This document shows positions 21,960 to 34,729 of a DNA stretch of 64,000 bases, piece by piece. A model generated the notes under the pieces. It did no database searches. It was not told the origin of the DNA and saw only the letters and a list, made by a program, of their open reading frames with translations. Source of the DNA: Mytilisepta virgata. Lineage: Eukaryota > Mollusca > Bivalvia > Mytilida > Mytilidae. The position numbers were made by a program, and so were the translations under genes. How positions within the stretch are numbered: position 1 is the stretch's first letter; each line of letters opens with the position of its first letter. Location: positions 38,454,230-38,518,229 of the forward strand of contig CM051516.1 of assembly GCA_028015205.1 (NCBI GenBank), given 5' to 3'.

Positions 21960-23504
21960 AACATCAATAAAATGGTCAAAAGTGATACTTCAGCGTAAGA
22001 TCCATACCGGTATCACAGGAGGGGCATTTTTGGGAAAAAAGTGAGGGAGTCCGGAATTCAATTGCCTGTGATATAATGTAAACAAAATATCTTCTTGGTT
22101 CTAGTCACAGAAAAAAGATAAGGCCTAAAACATTGATTTTAGACAATGAAAAAAATGTTTATAAGTACTTTTTCCATAATATTAAAGTACCATATTATCC
22201 GTCATTTATAATCAACTGCATGGCCCACATTTTATTTCCTTGTTTGTCAGTTCTATTGAAACGCACTCATAAAGGAAGATAGATTATCTATCTATATATT
22301 TTGAAAGAAGCAGGTGATCTGTACGGTAAGAATTTTTAAATACAGTTTTTAATGTTTACTGAAATGTTTTTGTAAATACTGTAAAAGTACTTATTTTTCT
22401 ATTCTTATTATACTGATTTTAAAATAAAACTAAACTGAATATATGTGTTTATATCAATAGAATGCATAAACCATCGCTTTTATTTCATCAGTTAATATCA
22501 ATATTTGTGCCTCCCATATGGAATGTCCTACAAGAAAAATACAGGGACATTTTAAAAACAAAAAGTAGATTTCACGAAGTACTTCACGAATTTAAAAAGT
22601 TTTATAATAACTATCAACAACTTTTAGCTAAATAATTCGCCTCTGGAAAAGCACTTGTCATGAACGGGTCTTCCCATCTTATTGTTATATCGTGAAAATC
22701 CGCAAACGTCTCGCCAATGATGCAAAGAAACTTGGAAGTTACTTCAAATCTTTCACAGTAAGGGCTAAATATATAAAATTTGTGTAATTCAGTAAAAATT
22801 CATTCTCCCAATGTCTTAAACACTTTAAATTTAAACTGGCCTTTCACGAATACTGTCAATTTCCATTGAACCACATGACGAGATGGCATTAAATCCTTTA
22901 CGGAGTACCATTTCTGACGTTTTCGTTTAATAGAGCGGCTGTATATGACAAGCAGATACGACAGCCTTACCTAGATTTATAGTTAAAAAGAGCACATTCT
23001 GACCCTGCTGTCTACATTTTTACAGCTCTAACAAGTGATCACCTTGTTGCTGATCATACTACATTGCCGTTCAATTTTTTTTATACTTCGAAGCTTCAGA
23101 ATAGATAAACGGGAGTTTTGAATACTCATAAAATCGGTTTAACCCCACAAATGTTCAGTGTCTCTAAATAGTCAGACTATCCTTACTATCTAATATTTTT
23201 CTCTTTGCGTTGATGGATTGGTATATTAACTTATCTGCTACCAACTTTTATAAAAAAAAGTTTTACAAATTGGTAAAGTGCTAATATTGTAAAAAAAAAA
23301 AATAAATAAATAAATGAAATAAAATAAAGTAAAGTTTTTAAGAGGAAGTAACATACATGTAGTTGTAATTTGTGCGGTTTTTTAAATAAGTTTACAATTA
23401 TTCAAAGAAACGACGTTGATATATAGCAATATGAGGGCATGGCCACACTGACGCGATGATTTAATTATCAATGCGAGCTCATGGGATTGTAAGATCATAG
23501 GATA
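21960..23504. other. Intergenic, nothing recognised
   Basis: AT-rich. CGGTTTAACCCCACAAATGT near 23132 is a weak echo of the Mytilus repeat at 7620 in inverted orientation. No gene seen. Confidence 0.35.
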
Positions 23505-23715
23505 TGAAAAAAGATTACCAATTCAAATATTCAAATAAAGAAAACAGTTTATTATATCAATTTAATGGCAATTTGGTTTTTGATACTGACTTTATCAGGG
23601 TTGTTATATGGCGAGCCCGTAAGGTGATTCCGTTGACAATTAAACCTGATTAAGTCAGTATCAGAAAACCAATTGCCATTGTCCCTCTAATCGGTAATCT
23701 TTATAGCAACATGAC
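23505..23715. mobile_element. Foldback MITE, about 210 bp
   Basis: The outer words AAAGATTACCAATT (about 23507) and AATCGGTAATCTTTA (about 23690) are inverted. The inner arms GGCAATTTGGTTTTTGATAC / TGACTTTATCAGG and CCTGATTAAGTCAGTATCAG / AAAACCAATTGCC pair over about 35 bp around a 35-bp GC-richer loop. Confidence 0.8.
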
Positions 23716-24314
23716 GTCATCCTTGACACTGACCTAATAAGTAGGCTTTTTACTTAACGTTTGTCATTTAGTGAAGGGTAAACTTCATTAAATTAAAACA
23801 CAAAATAGGAGTTGAAGCTATATGTTTAGCATTGATTAGCAGTTGACCATTAAAAGATAATTATCTTAACAAAGTATTTTTCAAATTTTAACAAGATATA
23901 CTGAGCACATCGAAGTGGACACGATTTTTAATTTACCCAAAAATTGCTAATTTTGTGATTTTTCGTGCACATTTGATTTTTTTATGGACAAGGCGACATA
24001 ACTCTAGAACAACATCTGACTTTAATAAGGTAACAGTATAGACACGATAGAGGAGCCTAGGGAAATTTCAGTCTAGTGAGTCTTTTTAGCAACTTCAAAC
24101 TTTGATCACAGATAAAAAGAACTTGGTAATATTTTTTAACCATTTTTCACCATTTTAGTAAGGATGATTTAAGTTTTTTAGAATAATTATGAATATTCAC
24201 ACTGGAAACAATAAGAAAAATGTTTTCATGTACTTATTAATAAAGTTTCATTTTTTTAAGTAGAAGGCTATAATAAGTATACATATTGAAATTATCAGTC
24301 TGTTTGGATCAAAA

Positions 24315-25290
24315 TGAAATTAACAAAAATAGTCCAGTCAATCTAGCATAAATTTGACCCTAACCTTAAAGTAATTGCAAAAGAAGATTTTTAAGTTTTA
24401 ATCTTTAGCATTATACCCCAAATATACAAAAAAAAAAGTCCAGCAAAATCTAACTTGAGGAAGACTAAAAAATCACGATTTTAAAATTCCTATGGAGATT
24501 TGCATTGAAAATGGGAGATAACTCTGCAAAAAGGCAGAAATATCAATAAAAATTGATACAAAATTATAACTTTACCGCTTCTATTCAGCAGAATGTATCG
24601 ATTCTTGATATTTTAGCCGTCTTTAGAGTATAACAAACAACTCTAAAGGTGTTTTCATATCTTTTATCAAGCTACAACCTAGATTTCGTAATTCATTAGT
24701 TGACCATTTATTAAATTGTTCAACATGTCAAGGTAAAGAATTTCAAATTTAATAAAAATGATTAAGCATATATTCTTCTTTTTGTGGTTTAAAGTTTCTT
24801 TAAACAAGGTAGATGCTGAAAAAATATAATTTACAGATATAAACAATACCAAATTTTCACATTATTTTTTCAAAATGGTCACAAAGCCACAAATTTGCAA
24901 TTTCTTTAATGAAAAATGTGCCAAAAAAAAATTAAAAATACCCATAATACTTCGGTTTTGTACATTTCATGAGCAGAAGATTATATAATATAGTCAAATA
25001 CGAACTTATAACCCCATCAAAGTATCATACTTTACATGAATTTTAAGAAAATCAACCAAAAACTGACAAAAAAGACTAATTTTTGCGGAGTTATCTCCCC
25101 TTTCCAATGTTAATTTCCATAGGAAATTAAAAATGCTGATTTTGAGTTTTCCTCAAGTTAGATTTTATGGGACTTTTTTCTGTGTATATTTGGGGCTTAA
25201 TGCTATTGATTAGAACTACAATATTTTCTGTTGCAATTAGTTTGAGGTTAAAACTTAGTTTGACTGGACTAAAAATACCGATAAAGTGAT
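24315..25290. repeat. Long inverted repeat, ~225-bp arms, ~530-bp spacer
   Basis: The left arm (24315-24545) reads, in reverse complement, GAGTTATCTCCC, CTCCATAGGAA, CCTCAAGTTAGATTTT, GTATATTTGGGG, TTGCAATTA and GATTGACTGGACTA. The right arm (25078-25290) has the same words in the same order. The family also occurs once at 7003-7215. Both arms contain the gagttatctccc word common in bivalve repeats. The arms are diverged, so this could be two independent insertions or an old inverted duplication. Confidence 0.8.
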
Positions 25291-25547
25291 ATATTTTAAT
25301 GCCAATAATATGGGAAGCCAAAAAGACAAAATGTTGCAAGGCATATTAAAATCCAAAATGACTCCAATAGAAACAGAAATTAACATCAATATTTAGACAC
25401 TATGCAATTTCATCTATTTTTATCGATAAGTGTACTTCCTTGTTCTTTGTATATTATACGTGAATAAAGAATATATAATTATATGTATATGTCCTCACGC
25501 ATGTGATAGGAAAGACCCATTATACATACATGTGATAGGAAAAACCC

Positions 25548-25549
<2 letters not shown>

Positions 25550-25586
<37 letters not shown>
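25550..25586. repeat. (TA)n microsatellite
   Basis: An uninterrupted TA tract, preceded by a short duplication of CATGTGATAGGAAA(G/A)ACCCATTATA (about 25499-25552). Confidence 0.9.
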
Positions 25587-25587
<1 letters not shown>

Positions 25588-25764
25588 TTATTTATACAGG
25601 TATTTTGGTAAATATTAAATGATGCAGAAAAAGCGTTTTCATTGTTCTAGCTAGGATACACAACCACTGATTAAGTTTTAAAGATAATTATGTATTATGT
25701 ATTGTCTGCACAACAATAATTAATTTTTAGAGTCCTTCAAATAAAATTCTTTGATACCAGTGTT

Positions 25765-25875
25765 CATGCACAAGATGTCCACATTTCTTCGATTTACGAC
25801 TCATTAATTGTGGTCAAGGCATAAAATGATGAAAACCAAAACAAGAATTCAAAAGGTTGAAGAGCAAATTCAAAA
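25765..25875 (+). repeat. Dispersed repeat copy (GATTTACGACTCAT family)
   Basis: ACAAGATGTCCACATTTCTT, CGATTTACGACTCATTAATTGTGGTCAAGGC and CAAAAGGTTGAAGAG match the copies at 60030 and 60345 and, inverted, the one at 54130. Confidence 0.7.
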
Positions 25876-26039
25876 ATACCAAAAATGCTCCTTAGTTTTA
25901 ACAAACTTCAAATAGGTTTTAAAAATCATAATTCTAACAACTTTGAAAAGTAAGAGTCAAATAAAATCCTCTATCTTTTAATCAAAATAATAATTTACAT
26001 ACAAAGGTTATGTATTAAAATGATACACGATGTAATATT

Positions 26040-26236
26040 AGCATGTAAAATGTTATCTTTTTCATCAATAGGCCTTTACTAGATATATCAAATAAGGCTA
26101 AATTGGTCCTGCTCCTTAATGCCATGAATTTGTATGCCCCCCCCCCCCCACCCCAAGACACAGAAAATACTAATTTTAATGTCTTAGGTTTGACCCAGCT
26201 TTGGATCAAACCTACGACCTTCCCAGCAGAGAAAAT
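26040..26236 (-). mobile_element. Degenerate copy of the tRNA-derived SINE
   Basis: AATACTAATTTTAATGTCTTAGGTTTGA and GGATCAAACCTACGACCTTCC match the intact SINE at 12757-12820 (AATACCAATTTTAATGTCTTTGG, GGATCGAACCCGCGACCTTCC). The B box is partly kept; the A box is lost. A poly-C run (26137-26150) lies in the body. Confidence 0.75.
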
Positions 26237-26239
26237 ACT

Positions 26240-28336
26240 ATTTTGTTTATCTGCATATAAAAATAGCCTTAAACATCACCCTTTGTTAATGACCATTTTC
26301 AAAATTAAAATTTTTTACCACGCCAAATATATAGTCTTGCTTCATGAATCTTTGTGAGTAGATATGCATTGTATGTGTCTCATTATCATTAAGAAAAATC
26401 CACACCAGTCTTTGAATTGAATTCCGTAGCTAATTCATATCGGATGTGCATCGGTTGATCATTCGAAACTTCAAAGTTGTATGCAAACTAAGTAATTTTT
26501 GTAATTTTATGGTTTTTCGTTGTAGCAGCTAAGGGCCAGACAAATGTCAACTAAATTTTCATTTACTCTGCGACGAGTACCCTATATAAATTAATTTCAC
26601 AGTGAACGCACAATACAGACAAATTTATTTGATTACATGTACTTTTGTGATTGACATTCTCTTAAAAGGGGAAGAATGTTTATTTTCCCGTTCTTTATCT
26701 TTACCAGTATTGATGACGAAGTGAATATAATTTTGACATGTATATAGTATTTATTTAAATAATTGACACGAAGGTAGACATCACTTGCATATCGACTGAA
26801 ATGGCAGTGTTTACTCGAAGCCGACTGCAAATTGACTTGCCGTGTACTTGTAAGGCACGTCTAACATGTCTAATGGTGACCTTTGGTTTACACACAATAT
26901 TAATTAATTATTTTTTTTATTTACTTGTAGGTAATTTCTTCTTTTTAGTATATCAAAATGAATTATTATCTTGGAATAACCGCCCATTTGACAACAACTA
27001 ATAATAATTTAATATACATGTATCTGTGTATTAAGTTGTTCTATATTGAAATTGAACACACGAAAACACACGCATGTGTGAAATGGCATATATGCCATCA
27101 ACTTTTATATCAATAAACTGAATGGTAGCCGAATGGGTCACTTGGTGAGAAAAAAGACCAATAGCAAGTGATACGTATTGCTATTACAGGCATGTTGGGT
27201 TTAGAACTTAATTTTTTTTGTTCTGGTTTTAACAGTAAATCTTATCTAAATATTTTAGGTATATTTTTTCGCTGTTTTCTATTTATGCCAATTGTTCTAC
27301 GTGAATATGATTTTGTTGTGATTTATATTATAAACTATTCTTGTATACCTTTATCTAAAATCGACAAAAAATACATACTCAAAAAATATGAGACAGTCTT
27401 TTGATGCAGCTTAAAAACCAGCATAAAACCATCACTTAGGAAAAAACAGATGCTGCGCCATTACAAGACGTTTGAGTTTGTTAATTGGCCATTGATTAAC
27501 GAGGAATTTGTATTCTATTATATTGTACTTTCGGTGGCCATAAAAGAGTTCCCACTTGTAAGTTTACAATTCATATTAAACTTTTTTTTTTCAAAATACT
27601 GTCCTAATTTTAGTTCTTATCCTAGAATTGAATTTTTAAGATCACCCAGAAATTGTTTAAGTTTACTGAGATATTTCTGAAAATTTCGGTGACTCAGAAT
27701 TCTGGATAAATCATTATTTAAACACAAATATTTTTAGAAATTAATATTTGTATTTTAATTAAATTGTGGATTTTTAAAAACGATTAAACATTATGATAAT
27801 TTGATATTTTCAGTATCCATTGTAAAATATATTTATTTCTCTGTCCGTCAATAATATTTTCAGTATAATCAGACAAAATATTCAGACCTAAATTTTGAAA
27901 AACTTTGGTTTTATATGTAATATATAGAAAAAATGTCCTAGTGGGAACTCATTTATGGCCACTGAATGTAGATTGTTTTTTATACTTTAATCGTCAAGAT
28001 GCGTTGACAGTATAGTTAGGCCGCACCTACTTGACCTGATTGACGGACTAAAATGAACAAACTTACTGATTTCTATCATTAGAACAAAATTTCAATACTT
28101 ATTCTCTTGTTACTAATTTTTTATTGTTGAACATGTTGAAAAAAAATATTTGCAGCCAAATATCCTTTATTTTAAATCATTTAATGCGATTATCAATGGT
28201 ACGCCTGCTCATAGATCTTTGACAAGATGTGTTCTCCCGCCAAATCAATTGGGGCACCTTGAGGGGAACAAAAGTTTTAAATAAGCTTAAAATTGGTAGT
28301 AATATCAACCAATGTCACCATAGACTGCAGTGTAAA
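26240..28336. other. Intergenic, nothing recognised
   Basis: AT-rich; short open frames only, with no domain-like pattern, no RNA gene and no clear repeat structure. Confidence 0.35.
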
Positions 28337-28950
28337 GACAAAGCAGTGCATTGACTTGACATAAAATTCGATATACGAATTTGGCACGAAAGTGTTCGAT
28401 TCTAAGCCTCTATACAATTATTGACTTTTCATGAAGTCTACTCAGAACTATACGGACCTGGTCAGACATTGGTCGAACCAGGCCAACGGCCGAGGTTGAC
28501 CAATGTATCATCAGGTCCGTATAGTCATGAGTAGACCTCATGAAAATTCAATCACTGTTTTATTAAATAATAAGGAATTTTACTGTTTCTTTTATAATAT
28601 AGTCAATAACTTTCAGATATCAACAATGTTTTAAATACAATAATTATGAAATTTCATCATTTCAATTCAGTTTATTTTTTCACATTATAATTTGCCATTT
28701 TGTTGTCGTTGCAACAGGGGGGTGTTTGTAGTGGGGAGGGAAACGCAAACGACACCGGACAAACGTTCGTAGAAACACACAATGTGATTGGCGGATTGGA
28801 AATGAATACTTGGTTCTGATCAATAGCAAATCCCGAATAGACCTCGAATGAGCCTGATTCAAGAAATGTTATCTAGACCAATCAGAGTAAAGCAAAATTC
28901 CTTATCATTTAATAAATCCGTATATTGATTTTATGGCAAGTCAATGCACT
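28337..28950. mobile_element. Nested foldback element with a near-perfect palindrome
   Basis: The outer ends AGTGCATTGACTTGACATAAAAT (28345 region) and, inverted, ATTTTATGGCAAGTCAATGCACT (about 28930-28952) define an element of about 600 bp. Inside, 28421-28480 and 28492-28551 form a palindrome: TTTCATGAAGTCTACTCA / CTATACGGACCTGGTCAG / CATTGGTCGAACC pair with GAGGTTGACCAATG / CAGGTCCGTATAGTCATGAG / TAGACCTCATGAAAA around AGGCCAACGGCC. A third pair (AATAAGGAATTTTACT at 28568 and AGCAAAATTCCTTATC at 28890) lies between. Confidence 0.75.
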
Positions 28951-29135
28951 GTCATTGTCTATGTTCAATATTTTTTTCTTGTACAAAATTGTGTGTCCGG
29001 TTTACATAAAAATATGCCCAGACTGTTTACATGAACCATTTTCTTGTACGTAAACCCTTTAAACCGTATGGATAATTATTCATATTCCGTTATATTGTAG
29101 ATTATTATTCACCGAAGCAAGATCCTTTCTGCAAC

Positions 29136-29258
29136 ATGGCATTGAATACTGTTTTTATGTCATTCCCAAACTCGGATCAACATAATATAAATGAGAGCCC
29201 AGATACAGTTCGAAGATCACCAGGTAATCCAAACAGCCGTAAAATAACTTCACTTTGA
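29136..29258 (+). CDS. Possible short exon or small ORF, 40 aa
   Basis: CAACATGG is a good start context for MALNTVFMSFPNSDQHNINE onward, closed by TGA at 29256-29258. CCAG followed by GTAATC at about 29223 could be a splice donor. The codon use looks less random than the flanks, but no homologue is recognised. As an upstream exon of gene A its phase (1) does not fit the acceptor at 36384, so I do not join them. Confidence 0.15.
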   Translation: MALNTVFMSFPNSDQHNINESPDTVRRSPGNPNSRKITSL

Positions 29259-29259
29259 T

Positions 29260-30434
29260 AGATAATACTCAGATTTCAAAATATTTGTCATTGGATCAAT
29301 TATCAAGGTTTTAAATTGATATGATATTATGTCAACATCTGTGATATTCCCGGCAACATTCGTATGACATTTGTTTCTCGCGGGTACCTTCAATACAATA
29401 CAATTACTCTCTTTTGTTATGGTAAGTGGTTGGTGATACTGACATTTGAAAAACTGATATTCATGGCAAATTTTAATATATTTTCCAATAGTACCGAATT
29501 ATTTTGGAGTAATATTGTCGGTAATATAATCTTTATATTACCATAGTTTTTTTTCGTTACACTGTAGTTTGATCAACTTCTGTAAACTACACGTCGACTT
29601 GTTTGTTCTGTTGGTCGGTTTAAATAAGGTAGTTTCTGGCTTTTAACATTGTTGTTATTCCAAGATAGTCGCGCCAATGAAGATTATCTTGACTATGTTT
29701 ATGTTTCGTGCTCTTTTTCTGTTTTTTTTTGGCTAATATCTAATTCATTTGTGTGTCATTGCTGATCTTTCCTGTTATCCGTTGTTTACATTTTTCCAAA
29801 GAATGTATTTTTCTGATGCAAAGCCGTGTCTATGCACTTTTATTATAAAATTACATGTAAATATACGGTTGAATGAATATTTCTTAGCTTTTTAATTGTG
29901 TGTTTGTTCTGTTAACTCGTCTTAGGATGGATAGTCTTTATGTAATTACATATGTGTTCAAATACCTGTTTGAAGAATTGTAGTTTTAATCTGCAAATAT
30001 TCCTTATCTTATAGTACAAACGTATTTACAATCACCATTTATGGAATAGAACACAAATCATGTGTTTTCCCGTGGCATTCAAGGCAAGAGAATGCCACAG
30101 TATCTGAAAAAAAAAATGAATTCAGATAGTAAATTATAGATCACATATGTGAATAAACCTCTTCACAACTTTGTGAAAATTAACATAGATCGGATTTAAA
30201 TGAAAAAGGAATGGTCAGGGTCAGCTTTGTAACTGTATTCCCAAATTATTCCAGAAATATCAACTGAAATTGGCATTTTGGTTTGTTGACCACGACTCGG
30301 ACACTTTTGGAGTAAAATTACGTATTCAATGATTAATATCTATATATATTGTTCAGTTAACAACTCATCTGTAAATTACACCAGAACTAGAAGAAACAGT
30401 GGAGGTAAAGCCGTTTTCGCAAAGTGCTTTTCTC
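29260..30434. other. Intergenic, nothing recognised
   Basis: AT-rich sequence with no supported gene or element. Confidence 0.35.
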
Positions 30435-30750
30435 TATTTTTAGCTCACCTGGCCTAAAAGGTCACGTGAGCTTTTGTCATTACTTTACAGTTGAGCTCAG
30501 TTCTAACCTCTCTTTAGAACTGTCCTAAACTATCAGAAGAACTGTTCTAGAACAATTCTAGAACTATCATCCTAGCTGGCACCTTTAGAACCGTTTATGA
30601 CAGAGTGTGTCCTAACCTAGAACCAATTATGACAGTTCTACCCTAGAACCATTCCGGAAGGTTTTACCCTAGAACAATGTATGACAGTTCTACCCTAGAA
30701 ACATTCTGGACGGTTCTACCCTAGAGCCATACTGAACGGTTCTACCCTGG
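30435..30750 (+). repeat. TAGCTCACCTGGCC element head with 26-bp tandem repeats
   Basis: TTTTTAGCTCACCTGGCC followed by GTGAGCTTTTGTCAT at 30436-30480 is the start of a bivalve repeat whose other copy here ends (inverted) at 61417. From about 30495 a GTTCTA/TAGAAC-rich stretch follows, ending in four regular 26-bp units (GTTCTACCCTAGAACCATTCCGGAAG type) at 30635-30738 and a partial fifth. Confidence 0.8.
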
Positions 30751-30759
30751 CAATAGTTT

Positions 30760-31750
30760 ATAAAGTTTAGACAAAATTATAAGAAATAAAATAACTATTT
30801 TGTTGTCATAATTTTAAAAACAACTTTTATCATACCGAAATATATTAAAGAGTAAAAAAATAAAAAAAATTCACTCAAAATTAAGTTTTTACTAAAACTA
30901 AATGATTTAAAACCTAGTCGGTCTTATTTGATAGTACATACAACATTCCTCTACATATGTTTCAAAAAAAGAACACTTTAAATCAAGATTTAGTCCCGTA
31001 ACGTCTCAATTGAAATTATTGTGTAAAATGTCCATCTATGTATAATATCTTAAATATCAGAACAGACAAGTGGAAATCCATAAAAGTTGCCAGAAGTAAA
31101 ACTAAGTCGTGAGCATCCGCATTGTGGTCAACTTACCCTACATGTATCTGAAAATAGTGTTTTTACTAAGACAATATCTACTGAGTGGGGATACCCTCGG
31201 GTTACTGTTTTACTAAAAGTCGTAAGATTTACAATCAGTCGTAACTGGTATGTATTAACTAGGGGTTTTACTAGTCGTTTTTCTTACGACCTCTAGCAAA
31301 ACAATACCCTGGTATGACGTCATAGTACAAGATTCATGTATTATTGGCAAAAAATTAAAAAGGCAAAAAAAAAAAAAAAAAAAAAGCAATAAAACTAAAA
31401 AATTATCACTGGAAACTCTGTTTTACGAATCAATGTGTTTCAATTAAATCTGCTTTTTTAAGTAAATTTGATTAATTTTTGAATTAAAATAGACTTTTTA
31501 AATTAAAAGTGAAAATGGCGAAACATGTGTTCATATGTAAAAGTTAAACAACATGATAGAAATCTTTTGACACATTAATCTAACCCACGAACATTAGGAA
31601 TGAGGAAGTTGAGAATTTATTACCTAATATGACGTATATACAGGTATATATGTAATGAATATTTAAACTTTCCTTTCTGGGTGGTCTGTTGGTTTTCCAG
31701 TGTCAATTTATGGAATAAAGTCTCTTTCCGAGATGTAAATGCTCGAATCT
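30760..31750. other. Intergenic, poly-A run
   Basis: Holds a poly-A run at 31368-31384. The open frame at 31087-31296 has no recognisable pattern. No gene supported. Confidence 0.35.
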
Positions 31751-31751
31751 T

Positions 31752-33130
31752 TCACCGTGAGGTCAACGGTTGACAGATTATCACTGCTAAATCAAGGATC
31801 GAAACAATGGCATGATAGGTCTTCAATGATAATGTAACCGAAAGGTCAATTGATACAGCTGACGTATTTGCCCTTAGAAATGGCTTAGTTCGTGGTCCTT
31901 GTTGTGGCTTTTCATGCTCTTCGATGCTCAGGTCTTTACTCATACTGTTCCTCGCTGTACAGGACTATACTCACGTGCTGATTTCGATTTTTGCTACTAC
32001 ACATGTTGCTGATAGGGGTGATCGATTGTCGTTAATAACAGATTGTATCTGTGGGAGAGCACCCTTACTTACGGGCCATTTTAAAACGCCACTCTCCATT
32101 TGTGTAGGCTTGTGACAGATAGGCTGCGTTAACATTCCCCCGTAACGACGACCCAACGAAGAATCAGAACAAAGCAGTCGCCAAGGGTCCAAAGAAGAAT
32201 CTGGTGATGAATGCGAAAAGTCCCTATGAGATGTCATTACATGTATAAACAAAAAATTTCAAGTACATCACCAAAACAACAAACTTCAAGTAAGCAAACT
32301 AGTCCAGGTGACGTGGCATGATAAGGCGTATATAGAGTCATGTTCGAACCCTGCACATAAAAATGGACTAGTGATTTGGCAGGAATAAACGGTTGATCAG
32401 GACAATGACCAAACGCTTCAGAGAAGACGACTACCACCTAAAACAATCCTGGGAATACGCCGTCGGAAATAGAAAACATCTGCTGAACCGTCTACCGAGC
32501 TACTACGACCTACCAGCAACGGAAGACAGTAGTGTAATCCAAAAAAATTAATAAAGGTTTATGCAGCCTATCCTATCCACAAGCCTGGGCAAATGCAGAA
32601 TGTCCTTTCAAAATGATCCGGATACAGATTTATATAAACCCAAAACGTGTTTCCGAATCCTATATTGATTATTCAATTGTATTGTATATTACTTGCATTT
32701 AATTATTGTACGTATTATTGAATTAATTAATAAAATATGTTTACACTAAATGACCCAGATTTAAGGTTGCTCTCGCACAGATCCAATCTTTGACTAACGA
32801 CAATCGATAAACCCTAGCAGCAGCAGCAGCAGCAACAGCAACATCAAGCAGAAATGAGCATATGAGTTTAATCCTGAGTAGCAATGAGCAATGTGAGTAA
32901 AAACTTAACAGCGAAGAGCAATAGAAGCCACGACAAGGACCACGAATTAAGCCATTTCTAAGGCACAGACTTCAATTGCACCAATTGACCTTTCGGTAAC
33001 AGTATAAAGCCCAATAGTCTCCAAAATGACACCCTTATCATTGAAAGGCCTAGAAAAGAGCCGGAATAAAAAGCAAAGGAAAAGGGGGGAGATAACCCTT
33101 TCGTGCCATTGTTTAGATCCTCAATTGAAC
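31752..33130. repeat. Inverted duplication of an unassigned coding-like repeat
   Basis: The segment 31770-31945 read on the minus strand and 32890-33125 read on the plus strand share GAAGAGCA, AAGCCAC(A/G)ACAAGGACCACGAA, AAGCCATTTCTAAGG, CAATTGACCTTTCGGT and GCCATTGTTT in order. The minus arm keeps an open frame (MSKDLSIEEHEKPQQGPRTK onward, 63 aa). In between, two further minus-strand frames (31971-32252 and 32237-32437) look coding-like but are not recognised. It is probably a decayed mobile element. A short CAG microsatellite sits at 32815-32840. Confidence 0.55.
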
Positions 33131-34725
33131 AGTGATTGATTTAACCATTTAGACTTCATTAGGAGTTCACAATCCTATACATTACCAATAAAAATCCAAA
33201 TGTAGCCCTGATTGAAAAAAGATGGGAAAAGGGGAGATAATCCAAATCAAGCAAATCTGTCGACCGATGACTTCATGGTGATAGATTCAAGAATTTACAT
33301 CCTATATATCGACATGGAAACAGACTATCCAGAATAAAACTGCGGAAAAAGGGGAAATAATTCATTTTAGAGGTCAAACGTTTGTATGTAAAGGACATTT
33401 ATACAGATATTTTGAAGAAAATTGTGCAATATGTTCCCATTGCTAAAAATGTCAAAATTGTTTTATAATTATTCTTTCTAAAATGAAATATGTAGAAAGT
33501 GAGGATTTCATACATATAAACATGTAAGGTTGAAAAATCAAGATGTCCACAGCCAGTTAATTGTGAGCATGTATGCATTGTTTTCCAAAGTATGTTTTGG
33601 ACGTCATAGCGTCATTTGTGACCTACTACCTTTAAGAATATCAGTAGCCACCTAGAAAGTAATACATATACCTATGAAATCATTGAAACTGTTATTTTAT
33701 TTAATGATTTTATCTGACTGTTGAAAATTAAAATATGCACGATATAAGGTGTATCTTTTGTGACGTAAGTGTTGTTGTATGTGCTTAGCAACCACATTAT
33801 CTATTTTTTAACAATCCTCAATGATACAACATAAGAGCTGCACTATAGTTTATATGTATTAATTGTGAAAAAAAAAAACACTTTCCACTATCTATCTTAT
33901 ATGCAAGGAGACAAGTATTTATATTGAAAAATATTTTCATTTGATTTCCTTTCAATTCAGAGGCTTGCAAATTTTATCCAAAGCTTTATAATACCAGTAA
34001 CTTGGTAACAATTAAAAAAAGACGGGTACTCTCTTCTTTTTTGTCATGTCGTGAAATGCTATATAATTATGTGTAAAAAGCTGATGGATTGTGCATTCAA
34101 AAGCTGAATCTAAAAAAATATTTCTGCCAAAGGTCTTTTCAAGTGAAGAAATGCTCAAATTGGTAAAAAAATACATAGAAAAAGAAATTTTGCACTCTGA
34201 ATTACTAAATTTTAGTGAGTCAGTATGGATATTTGAAATGGGTATTTTTTACTCATTATAAGTCATATTTTGATAAATGAGGCAGTTTTGATTTTGTAAA
34301 GACCTGCAGAATAATAAAATGGATCATACTTTAAATAAAAGATGTCTAAAAGTACTCTTAAGGTACCAATATACAAATAGCTTTTTTTATTTTGTAAGAT
34401 TCGAATTATGTCCCCCCACTTTAAAAGAAATAACTGTTAATTAAGAATAAAGGTTAATAATTAGTGATTGTAGGTTCAAAAGAGGGATTAGTTCATAAAA
34501 GATTTTCATTGACAATTTATTTAACATACATCCATCCACCCATAATAAAATCATAATTAAACCATTCCCGGTGACGCAATTTCCTGTTACTCATTCCCTA
34601 TAAGGTAACTTCCTGTGACGTAATTTTCGGTGACATCAGTTCTAACACACCTGTGCGCTTTCACTACCCCTATAGAAATTCATTTAAAAATATACTTGCC
34701 TGAAACGACTGAGCCAATTAGAAGC
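33130..34725. other. Intergenic, nothing firm
   Basis: AT-rich. At 34568-34640 three similar words (GGTGACGCAATTTCCTGTTAC, GGTAACTTCCTGTGACG, TTTCGGTGACATCAG) make a short CRE/ETS-like cluster reminiscent of 10655-10860, just upstream of the frame at 34730. Confidence 0.35.
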
Positions 34726-34729
34726 AAAC

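Noticed and set aside
29136..29258. First coding exon of gene A
   Set aside because: Its possible donor leaves phase 1, and joining it to 36385 gives an immediate stop.
30495..30750. CRISPR-like array of short repeats
   Set aside because: The 26-bp units are contiguous without unique spacers, and the context is a eukaryotic genome; it is a minisatellite.
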